A stretch of DNA of 64,000 bases from Paramagnetospirillum magneticum AMB-1 (GTDB lineage: Bacteria; Pseudomonadota; Alphaproteobacteria; Rhodospirillales; Magnetospirillaceae): assembly GCF_000009985.1 (NCBI RefSeq), contig NC_007626.1, positions 1,215,501 through 1,279,500 on the forward strand, read 5' to 3'. This document shows positions 17,110 through 23,852 of the stretch, one piece after another (position 1 is the first letter of the stretch; each line of letters begins with the position of its first letter). Under the pieces are notes generated by a model that saw only the letters and a program-made list of their open reading frames with translations, was not told where the DNA came from and ran no database searches. The translations under genes and the position numbers were made by a program.

Positions 17110-17466
17110 ATGTGCAACCGGGAAGCCAGGGGCTTTGGCTATGTCCATCGCCTGCGCCATGACCAATACCCATTCCATCGCTTCTGTTCCCGCCGCTGCC
17201 AGGACGCTGGAGCAAAGATTGCAGGGGATCATCACGGCATGATCGACAAAACCGCCCGCGAAACCCAGGCCATCAAGGATGCCCGCCCGCATTTCGCCGC
17301 GGCGCTGACGGCGTTGGGCCTGATGGAGCATTTCTTCAACTGCTCCGCCGCCGATATCGACCGGCTGATCGAATCCGCCGTTACCGGCTACGTCGAGTCC
17401 ATGCAGCGCCAGGCTGGCGTTCAGGAGCGCAGCGGCCTTCCCTTCGACGATCCCATTCCGTTCTGA
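17110..17466 (+). CDS. DUF6511-like zinc-ribbon phage protein
   Basis: 118 residues from the ATG at 17110. The sequence CNREARGFGYVHRL... and FCSRRCQ forms a zinc knuckle, but the first pair would be CAMC, whose first Cys lies upstream of this ATG. Translation may therefore start at a non-ATG codon near 17095-17101, overlapping the previous stop. The C-terminal half is helical (FAAALTALGLMEHFFNCSAA). Proteins of this shape occur in alphaproteobacterial phage replication operons. Its function is unknown; the finger suggests nucleic-acid or protein binding. Confidence 0.62.
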   Translation: MCNREARGFGYVHRLRHDQYPFHRFCSRRCQDAGAKIAGDHHGMIDKTARETQAIKDARPHFAAALTALGLMEHFFNCSAADIDRLIESAVTGYVESMQRQAGVQERSGLPFDDPIPF

Positions 17467-17476
17467 GGTTGCCGCC

Positions 17477-18274
17477 ATGCTCGACCTCAACCATGGCTCC
17501 GGCTGTCAGTACCAGAAGCCCGACCGCGATCCCGGTATCACCATGGCGGTGAATGCCGCCATCGACCAGATGCTGGTCACCCGCAATCGCTCCCAGGTGG
17601 CCCGCCAGTATGTCAGCACCTCGGGGATCGGCCGGGAATGCCTGCGCCAGATTCAGTACGACTATCTGGCCGTGCCCAAGGACGAGGGCCGCGACTTCGA
17701 GCCTCCCACCTTACGGATTTTCGAGGCTGGCCACCGTGGTGAAGACGTGGTGGCGGCTTGGCTGAAGGCGGCCGGGTTCGATCTGCGCACCGAACGGCGC
17801 GACGGCAAGCAGTTTGGATTCGCGGTGCTGAATGGCTGCTTCAAGGGCCATATCGACGGCTGCCTGGTCGACGGCCCGGTGGCCATGGACTATCCCGCTT
17901 TGTGGGAGAACAAGGCGCTGGGCGTGTCGTCCTGGAAGGACGTGGTCAAGCGCGGCGTGGTGTTGTCCAAGCCGGTCTATGCCGCCCAGATCGCCCTCTA
18001 TCAGGCGTACATGGATCTGCCCGCCCCGGCGCTGTTCACCGCGCTCAACCGCGACACCTGGGAAATCCACTGCGAGTTGGTGCCGTTCGACGCGGCCCTG
18101 GCGCAAGCCATGAGCGACAGGGCATTCCAGGTGGTGCAGGCCAGTGATGCCCAGGAATTGCTGCCCCGCGCCGCCGCCGCACGGACCTCGGTGGTCTGCC
18201 GTGGCGGCAAGACGGCGGCTGGCTGGCACTCCCCGTGTTCGTGGCAGGATCGCTGCTGGGCTTGTCGTGGATGA
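17477..18274 (+). CDS. Cas4/RecB-like PD-(D/E)XK nuclease
   Basis: 265 residues. The core GCFKGHIDGCLV and ALWENKALG supplies the Asp and the E-x-K of the PD-(D/E)XK nuclease motif. SGIGRECLRQIQYDYL near residue 50 and CSWQDRCWAC at the C-terminus place cysteines as in Cas4 and AddB, where they hold an iron-sulfur cluster. It is most likely a phage exonuclease that resects ends for recombination with the upstream ATPase and binding protein. The stop overlaps the primase start (ATGA). There are no CRISPR genes nearby, so it is not an adaptation Cas4. Confidence 0.82.
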   Translation: MLDLNHGSGCQYQKPDRDPGITMAVNAAIDQMLVTRNRSQVARQYVSTSGIGRECLRQIQYDYLAVPKDEGRDFEPPTLRIFEAGHRGEDVVAAWLKAAGFDLRTERRDGKQFGFAVLNGCFKGHIDGCLVDGPVAMDYPALWENKALGVSSWKDVVKRGVVLSKPVYAAQIALYQAYMDLPAPALFTALNRDTWEIHCELVPFDAALAQAMSDRAFQVVQASDAQELLPRAAAARTSVVCRGGKTAAGWHSPCSWQDRCWACRG

Positions 18275-20787
18275 TCGATCTCAACGACGTCTGGGAAGCA
18301 TCAGCCCGTCATGACCTGGACGATATCCGCGACCGTTTGGCCGCCACCGCCCATGACTGGCTGCCGGGACTGTTCCCCAACGCCCGTCTGGCCCAGGATC
18401 GCCGGACGCTGCGTTGTGCCGATCTGTCGGGGCGGACGCCTCGCAAGGAAGGCTCCTGTATCCTGCATCTGACCGGCAGCCATGCCGGGTGGGGCTTCGA
18501 TCACGCCACCGGGGAAAGCGCTGGTCCCATCGACCTGATCCATCACGCCACCGGCCTGTCGGAGCGGGACTTGTTCGAGGAGGCCGCCCGACTGGCCCGG
18601 CTGGATCTACCTGCACCGTCCCGTCCCAACAGCCCGAAGCCCACCCATGATCTGGAGGTGGCCCGTATCGTCGGCTCCACCCAACCGCTGGCCGGAACGG
18701 TGGGCGAGTCCTATCTCCGCTACCGTGGTATCGGCGATCCCCAATCGCCGGACCTGCTGTTCCACAATGATCTGGCCGATTTCGACAGCCGCCGCGGCTG
18801 GCCGGGGCTGGTGGGCATTGTCCGTGATGGCGCGGGGAATCCCACTGGCGGCATCCATCGCACCTTCTTGCTGGAGGACGGTTCGGGCAAGGCTCCGCCG
18901 GGCAAAAAGATGCTCGGCCCCATTGCAGGCGGCAGCGTGCGCCTTGCGCCCATTCCCGCCGACGGCCACCTCGGCATCGGCGAGGGCATCGAAACCGCCC
19001 TGTCGGCCTGGGCCATCTTCGGCATTCCCACCTGGGCGGCCCTGTCGGCGGGAAATTTGCGCGACTGGCAGTGGCCGGATGGTATCCGCCGCGTCACCAT
19101 CTTTGCCGATGCCGGCGAGGCCGGTCAGCAGGCCGCCGCCGCCCTGGCCGAACAGCTCACCGCCGCCAGCATCCCGCCCACCATCGTGTCGCCCTTGCAC
19201 GGAGATGATTTCAACGACGACCTGCGCAAAGGCGTTGTTGCCAGGGATTACGCCCCGGCCCCAACCGTCACCGAGCCGATGCCGTTCGACTTCACCATGC
19301 TGTACGATACCGCCCTGGCGCTGACCTTCCCGCCCGACATGGGCAGTCTCGCCAAGCTGCTGGGTAATCTGGCCCAAGCCCGCCTCGATCCGGTGGAAGA
19401 GCGTCAGGTACTGGTGGCCATCAAGGCCACCACCCGCATCCCGGTTTCGGTGACGGAAAAGCAGATCCGCAGCCTCCGTCGCCAGGGAAGCTCCGCCAAC
19501 GCCCCGACGGTTCAGCCAGCATGGTTTAGCCAACTTCGTACCAGCGCCGACGGCACGCCCGAGCGCAACGAGGCCAACGTCATCACCGCCTTGTCCTGCG
19601 ACGAAGCCTTTGCCGGGGCGCTGGTGTTCGACGAATTCCGTCAGGAGATCATGGTCAATCGGCCATTGCCCTGGGACGATGGTAGTCCTGTCCCTCGTCC
19701 ATGGGCCGAGGCCGACAATGTTCGTTGTGCCGAATGGCTTCAGCGCCGTGAGGTCAATGTCTCCCCCCTGGTAGTCGCCCGCAGCATCGGCGCCGTGGCC
19801 CGCGATATCACCATCCATCCGGTGCGCGAGTATCTCACCGGCCTACAATGGGACGGCACCCGCCGCCTGGAAAGTTGGGCCGTCGCCCATCTGGGCGCCA
19901 CCGACACCCGGCTCAACCAGGCATTCGGCTCGCTGTGGATGATCTCCGCCATCGCTCGGATCATGGCCCCTGGGGCCAAGGTCGACCACATGCTGATTCT
20001 GGAAGGCCCCCAAGGCGCCAAGAAGTCCACCGCGCTGAAGATTCTGGCGGGAGGCGACTGGTTCACCGACGAACTGGCCGAGATCGGTAGCAAGGACGCC
20101 GCCCAGCAGATGCGCGGCGTCTGGATCATCGAGATTGCTGAACTGGACGCCATCGGCCGAGCCGAGGTGTCCCGCATCAAGTCGTTCCTGACCCGCACGG
20201 TCGACCGCTACCGCCCACCCTATGAGCGTTACGTCATCGACGTGCCGCGCCAGTGCGTATTCGCGGGCAGCGTTAATCCCGACACCTATCTGCGCGACGA
20301 GACCGGCAACCGCCGCTTCTGGCCCATCCGTTGCGGCCAGATCGACCTGGAGGCGATCCGCCGCGACCGCGACCAGCTTTGGGCCGAGGCTATGACCCTG
20401 TACAGCCAGGGCGCCATCTGGTGGCTAGACGATCCCGAATTGATCGCCTTGGCCCGCGCCGAGCAGGAAGAGCGGTACCAGGGCGATGCCTGGGACGGCT
20501 TGATCGACCGCTGGCTGGCCTTTGACAAGGAGCGGGTCAATTACGGCTATGGCGCCTACGACGACTGGCGCGAGGTGGAGGTCGCCCGATCCGAACCGCT
20601 CACCGACGTATCGGTCGGCGAGATCCTGCGGAACGCCATCGGCATAGAGCCGGGCCGATGGACCCGTGCCGACCAGATGCGGGTCACCGCCTATCTGAAG
20701 GCCCAAGGCTGGACCCGATACCAAGCCAGGGTGGGCGAAAGAGCCACGGGCTCCAGGGAATGGCGATATACCCGCGCGACGGGATAG
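18271..20787 (+). CDS. primase-helicase with Toprim and VapE domains
   Basis: 838 residues. The N-terminal third resembles phage DUF7146/Toprim primases: GWGFDHATGESAGPIDLI, then GIGEGIETALSAW and the acidic FADAGEAGQQAA that forms the Toprim metal site. The C-terminal half is a VapE-type P-loop ATPase, with a variant Walker A GPQGAKKST where the usual Gly is Lys, then VWIIEIAELDAIGR as Walker B and VFAGSVNPDTYLRDETGNRRFW. This is the replication initiator-type primase-helicase of many prophages and satellites. The start at 18271 overlaps the nuclease stop. It ends 3 bp before the convergent membrane-protein gene. Confidence 0.88.
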   Translation: MIDLNDVWEASARHDLDDIRDRLAATAHDWLPGLFPNARLAQDRRTLRCADLSGRTPRKEGSCILHLTGSHAGWGFDHATGESAGPIDLIHHATGLSERDLFEEAARLARLDLPAPSRPNSPKPTHDLEVARIVGSTQPLAGTVGESYLRYRGIGDPQSPDLLFHNDLADFDSRRGWPGLVGIVRDGAGNPTGGIHRTFLLEDGSGKAPPGKKMLGPIAGGSVRLAPIPADGHLGIGEGIETALSAWAIFGIPTWAALSAGNLRDWQWPDGIRRVTIFADAGEAGQQAAAALAEQLTAASIPPTIVSPLHGDDFNDDLRKGVVARDYAPAPTVTEPMPFDFTMLYDTALALTFPPDMGSLAKLLGNLAQARLDPVEERQVLVAIKATTRIPVSVTEKQIRSLRRQGSSANAPTVQPAWFSQLRTSADGTPERNEANVITALSCDEAFAGALVFDEFRQEIMVNRPLPWDDGSPVPRPWAEADNVRCAEWLQRREVNVSPLVVARSIGAVARDITIHPVREYLTGLQWDGTRRLESWAVAHLGATDTRLNQAFGSLWMISAIARIMAPGAKVDHMLILEGPQGAKKSTALKILAGGDWFTDELAEIGSKDAAQQMRGVWIIEIAELDAIGRAEVSRIKSFLTRTVDRYRPPYERYVIDVPRQCVFAGSVNPDTYLRDETGNRRFWPIRCGQIDLEAIRRDRDQLWAEAMTLYSQGAIWWLDDPELIALARAEQEERYQGDAWDGLIDRWLAFDKERVNYGYGAYDDWREVEVARSEPLTDVSVGEILRNAIGIEPGRWTRADQMRVTAYLKAQGWTRYQARVGERATGSREWRYTRATG

Positions 20788-20789
20788 CG

Positions 20790-21461
20790 TTACTCCTCGG
20801 CTGATCGAGACACTGGTCGACTACAAGCCAATAGCTTACGCCCGGCCTTCCTGATCGGCGGCACGAAGCGGTACAAGATGATGGTGGCCACTGCGGTTCC
20901 AGCCACCGTCCTATCGAACAGGAAATGGCCGATCGGTAGATCCTGCTGTCCGGCCTCGATATTCAGCAAGGTGAAGATTGCCGTGATCGCCAGCGCGGGG
21001 AAAACCACGACATAGAGAAGCCAGACCCACTCTCCCACCATGGGGTAGTCGTTCGTATAGGCATCACCTTCCCTGGAAAAGGCGGTGAACTTCATATCCG
21101 TCGTGCCATCATCCCCATAAAGCATGCCGAGACGCTTTTCAAGGTCATGCAGGTACGGATATTGCCGCTCAACCTGAACGCAAGCTTGGGAGTACCTGAG
21201 CAGCAGCGCAAGGAACATGGCCCATGTTGCGCTGACAATCGCATGCCAGGGCAATGCCACAACTTTGAGCTTCAAGCCTGTTGAACTGGGCTCGGCGAGC
21301 GCCTCACGTAACTCCACCGGGTGTCCAACTTCCAAGAACAGAACGCCGAGCACCGCGATTACAATTAGGAACAGCAAGTCGCGTTCCTTCTCCCGCTCCC
21401 GCTGGAGGGCGAACGTGTCTTTGTAATGTTCGTGGAGGGTCTTGAGCTGGTCGTCGGACAT
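20790..21461 (-). CDS. four-TM membrane protein, partner of TIR-like protein
   Basis: 223 residues with four predicted membrane segments: LLFLIVIAVLGVLFLEV, AIVSATWAMFLALLLRY, WVWLLYVVVFPALAITAIF and VAGTAVATIILYRFVPP. Between segments 2 and 3 lies a cytoplasmic stretch of about 60 residues. The start at 21461 lies 4 bp after the stop of the TIR-like gene, so the two are co-translated. The pair is on the opposite strand to the prophage genes, which marks it as a moron. In anti-phage systems a TIR sensor is often coupled to a membrane-disrupting effector; that role is inferred here. I do not recognise a named family. Confidence 0.72.
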   Translation of the reverse strand: MSDDQLKTLHEHYKDTFALQREREKERDLLFLIVIAVLGVLFLEVGHPVELREALAEPSSTGLKLKVVALPWHAIVSATWAMFLALLLRYSQACVQVERQYPYLHDLEKRLGMLYGDDGTTDMKFTAFSREGDAYTNDYPMVGEWVWLLYVVVFPALAITAIFTLLNIEAGQQDLPIGHFLFDRTVAGTAVATIILYRFVPPIRKAGRKLLACSRPVSRSAEE

Positions 21462-21465
21462 CCGT

Positions 21466-21885
21466 TCAGTTCCCCAGAACCTCTTCCAGGGCACTCCTGT
21501 TGAAGCTGTGAATCCAGGTGACGCCCTGCCCAAGGAGGGCCGGGGTCGAGTAGGACCGGTCAAGCTTCACCGCAATGATCGGCTTCCTGAGTTCGACGGC
21601 CTTTTTGATCTCCCACAGCTGCCAATTGATCTCACCGATCTTCGCCCGGTTACGATGGGGAGCGTTGATGTGCTCCCCGACTATGACCAGCATATGGGTC
21701 GCCTGGCTGATTTTGGTGGTCAGCACCGCCTTGATCCTATCGACCTGGTCGCTCTGGATCTCGCTGGGCGTCATGTCGGCGAAGTCGATGTCGATGTTGG
21801 GGTTGCCAGCAAAGGCATTGAGCAATGCCCGATAATGCCGGTCATTGTCGAAATCGAAGCTGACCACCACACGCTTCTTCGCCAT
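21466..21885 (-). CDS. TIR-like (DUF1863/ThsB-type) protein
   Basis: 139 residues. KRVVVSFDFDNDRHYRALL, SDQVDRIKAVLTTKISQATH, MLVIVGEHINAPHRNR and VELRKPIIAVKLDR follow the DUF1863 TIR-like fold used by Thoeris ThsB proteins, which make cyclic nucleotide-like signals from NAD+. The start at 21885 has GGAG seven bases upstream. The frame stays open further upstream, and a start at 21990 or 22005 would add a membrane segment (MIRLILGALIVAASGLLEA) and a very basic stretch. Sensor or signal synthesis for the downstream 4-TM protein is inferred. Catalytic Glu assignment is not certain from sequence alone. Confidence 0.78.
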   Translation of the reverse strand: MAKKRVVVSFDFDNDRHYRALLNAFAGNPNIDIDFADMTPSEIQSDQVDRIKAVLTTKISQATHMLVIVGEHINAPHRNRAKIGEINWQLWEIKKAVELRKPIIAVKLDRSYSTPALLGQGVTWIHSFNRSALEEVLGN

Positions 21886-22023
21886 CTTCTTTCTCCGCCT
21901 TGATCTGCGACGCGGCGAGCGGTGCTGCGTCTTCGCTTCCAGTAAGCCCGAGGCGGCAACGATCAAAGCCCCGAGTATCAATCTGATCATTAGACTGCCT
22001 GACATAATGTCGGACGCAATGCA

Positions 22024-22029
22024 ATTATA
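22024..22029 (-). promoter_or_regulatory. candidate -10 box of the TIR/4-TM module
   Basis: The minus strand reads TATAAT in an AT-rich patch upstream of the TIR-like gene. No well-spaced -35 hexamer is evident. Transcription from here would fit either proposed TIR start. Confidence 0.4.
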
Positions 22030-22130
22030 GCGCGTCATATTCCGAAATATAGTGGCAAATTTCTCCAGTGCATGGATTGGGCCACCATATGTGGTGTTTG
22101 AAAAGGGCGTGACGATGGATGCCAACGGTG

Positions 22131-22420
22131 GTCACCAACCCCCAGTGACGTTGGTGACAGGTTGGTGACCTGAAAAGCATCATCCTTTCAATTGGTTGAC
22201 ATGCCTTGTCACCAACCTTCTCTGGTCACCAACGGGGTAAAAGCTATAAGGGCCAAGAAAAAATTACGCACGAAAGGTTGATGGTGAAGCGGCCGATGCC
22301 ATCTATGATGTTCTTTTTATTTTGGCTGAGAGAGCGTTCACACCCGGTTGGTGACATGTGACCGGCAAGCCATCACGGCATCAACGATCTGATTCTGAAC
22401 GACGATTCCCGTCACCAACC
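22131..22420. repeat. seven GTTGGTGAC iterons flanking an AT-rich core
   Basis: Copies of GTTGGTGAC or its complement GTCACCAAC lie at 22131-22140 (-), 22150-22158 (+), 22160-22169 (+), 22208-22217 (-), 22224-22233 (-), 22346-22355 (+) and 22411-22420 (-), with degenerate copies near 22193 and 22509. An A/T-rich stretch (22235-22330) separates the two groups. The gene-free 22030-22566 interval holds these repeats. The layout is that of a replication origin or a multi-operator control region. Confidence 0.72.
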
Positions 22421-22537
22421 TTGCATGGAGGGCAAATGTTCGCCGCTGTTTTCTCCGGCATACGATCTTCTTCGATGGCGGCGAATTGTTGTTGAGAACC
22501 TCACACCCGGTTGTTAGCCTCCCCCTCGACCAAAGCC

Positions 22538-22563
22538 GAAGGCCCACAGACTCGTGAGCCTTC
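22538..22563. promoter_or_regulatory. dyad just upstream of the resolvase gene
   Basis: GAAGGC-c-CAC, a six-base loop, then GTG-a-GCCTTC, ending 4 bp before the ATG at 22567. It can fold over the ribosome-binding region or bind a dimeric regulator. Confidence 0.4.
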
Positions 22564-22566
22564 ATC

Positions 22567-23034
22567 ATGACCACTATTCTCGCCCTTGATCTGGGCACCA
22601 CCACCGGCTGGGCCATGTGCCTGGCCGATGGTTCCATTGTTTCCGGCACCATGGAATTCAAACCTGGCCGCTATGAAGGCGGCGGGATGCGCTTCCTTCG
22701 TTTCCGATCATGGCTCGACCACCTGCTGAATGGCGCCAAGGCAATCGACCTCCTGCATTTCGAGGAAGTCCGCCGCCACGCCGGGACCGATGCCGCCCAC
22801 ATCTATGGCGGCTTTCTCGCCCATCTCACCGCTTGGTGCGAATTGAAAAGCATCCCGTACCAGGGTGTGCCGGTCGGGACCATCAAGCGGCACGTCACCG
22901 GCAAGGGCAATGCGGGCAAGGAAGCGGTGATCGCCGCCATGCGATCCAAGGGTTTCAATCCCGAGGACGACAACGAGGCCGATGCCCTGGCCATCCTGTC
23001 CTGGGCCACCGACACCCAGGGAGGCAACCAATGA
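22567..23034 (+). CDS. RuvC-like Holliday junction resolvase
   Basis: 155 residues of RNase H fold. The first strand carries the catalytic Asp in ILALDLGTTTGWAMC, a Glu follows in LLHFEEVRRHAG, and DDNEADALAILSWA supplies the last acidic pair. These are the metal ligands of RuvC-type resolvases. Phage versions cut branched DNA before packaging. It lies directly after the candidate origin and overlaps the DUF6362 gene by 4 bp (ATGA). Confidence 0.85.
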   Translation: MTTILALDLGTTTGWAMCLADGSIVSGTMEFKPGRYEGGGMRFLRFRSWLDHLLNGAKAIDLLHFEEVRRHAGTDAAHIYGGFLAHLTAWCELKSIPYQGVPVGTIKRHVTGKGNAGKEAVIAAMRSKGFNPEDDNEADALAILSWATDTQGGNQ

Positions 23035-23450
23035 ACTGGACGCCCACCCTGGTCGAAGAGCGTCTCGCCGAAGCCGCCGACACCCTGCGCCGTTTGCCCG
23101 AAGCCAAGGTCCAGGGCCACGCCAGCACTTGGCCACCCTACATCCAGGAAAGCTTGTCTGCCGAAGACGCGACGTTTCGCCGTCCGCCTCCCTCTGCCGC
23201 CGCGATCACCCGGATGGACGAAGCCCTGCCGTGGCTCCAGCAGCTTGATCAGGTCGATGCCAAGATCGTCTGGCTGCGGGCTAAAGGGAAGCCGTGGAAG
23301 ATCGTCTGCTGGAATGTCGGCCTATCCCGCGCCACCGCCCACCGGCACTGGATGTTCGCCCTGTGCCTGATTTCCTGGAAGCTAAACGGCAAGCGCATCC
23401 CCAAGAACATCTCCCTGCGGCAGATACTTGATGTTCGTAAGATGCAGTAA
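23031..23450 (+). CDS. DUF6362-family phage protein
   Basis: 139 residues. The opening MNWTPTLVEERLAEAADTLR, the SAAAITRMDEALPWL segment and KPWKIVCWNVGLSRATAHRH match DUF6362 proteins of alphaproteobacterial phages. The last segment has the look of a sigma-4-type or resolvase-type helix-turn-helix, so DNA binding is likely. The role, possibly late-gene control, is inferred. Its stop codon lies inside a perfect 12-bp inverted repeat. Confidence 0.78.
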   Translation: MNWTPTLVEERLAEAADTLRRLPEAKVQGHASTWPPYIQESLSAEDATFRRPPPSAAAITRMDEALPWLQQLDQVDAKIVWLRAKGKPWKIVCWNVGLSRATAHRHWMFALCLISWKLNGKRIPKNISLRQILDVRKMQ

Positions 23451-23477
23451 AGCAAGAAATGAGACGCTTTACTGCAT
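23442..23477. promoter_or_regulatory. perfect 12-bp inverted repeat over a stop codon
   Basis: ATGCAGTAAAGC (23442-23453) and GCTTTACTGCAT (23466-23477) around a 12-nt loop, with no T-tract. It may stabilise the transcript end or bind a regulator. Confidence 0.5.
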
Positions 23478-23521
23478 GACCGAAGAGGCCAAATTGAGGT
23501 AATTGTTATTCATGCTCACGA

Positions 23522-23559
23522 GGGGCGGCAAACACGATCATTTAATGATCTGCCGCCCC
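23522..23559. promoter_or_regulatory. nested inverted repeat
   Basis: The outer arms GGGGCGGCA and TGCCGCCCC enclose an inner GATCATT-T-AATGATC palindrome. No T-run follows, so a simple terminator is unlikely. The surrounding gene-free 23451-23852 interval otherwise holds the GGTTTCCA cluster. Confidence 0.5.
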
Positions 23560-23682
23560 GGTCGGGCGAAAGATTAGAACAAGCCAAGGCGAGGCGGCGC
23601 GGATATCGCGGTTCCTCCCCGGCACTTCCCCTATGCGGGCGGCAACAGTGCCGAACTTCGCTAGCGTCAGCCGAAAAATCTA

Positions 23683-23847
23683 GGTTTCCACTCCGGTTTC
23701 CAGTTTCCAGCCCAAAGGCGCGCTTGTCCAACGACAGCGCGCCTTTCACGTTCCCGGCTGAGTGGAAACCTGGGTGGAAACCACTGCCGGAAACCTGATC
23801 GGGTTTCCACCGGCAGGTTTCCAGTTTCCACCTGATCCAGGTTTCCA
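23683..23847. repeat. cluster of about ten GGTTTCCA motifs
   Basis: GGTTTCCA or close variants lie at 23683, 23695, 23702 (AGTTTCCA), 23802, 23816, 23823 (AGTTTCCA) and 23840 on plus, with TGGAAACC at 23763 and 23775 and CGGAAACC at 23788. The group ends 5 bp before the C5-methyltransferase start. Confidence 0.72.
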
Positions 23848-23852
23848 TCGCC

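Noticed and set aside
22279..22359. 26-codon frame (MVKRPMPSMMFFLF...) within the iteron region
   Set aside because: It runs through an iteron and lacks a well-spaced ribosome site; a leader peptide cannot be excluded but is not supported.
22131..23847. Possible CRISPR array from the repeated motifs
   Set aside because: The repeats are 8-10 bp, occur in both orientations and with irregular spacing, and there are no adaptation or effector genes; the Cas4-like protein belongs to the phage module.
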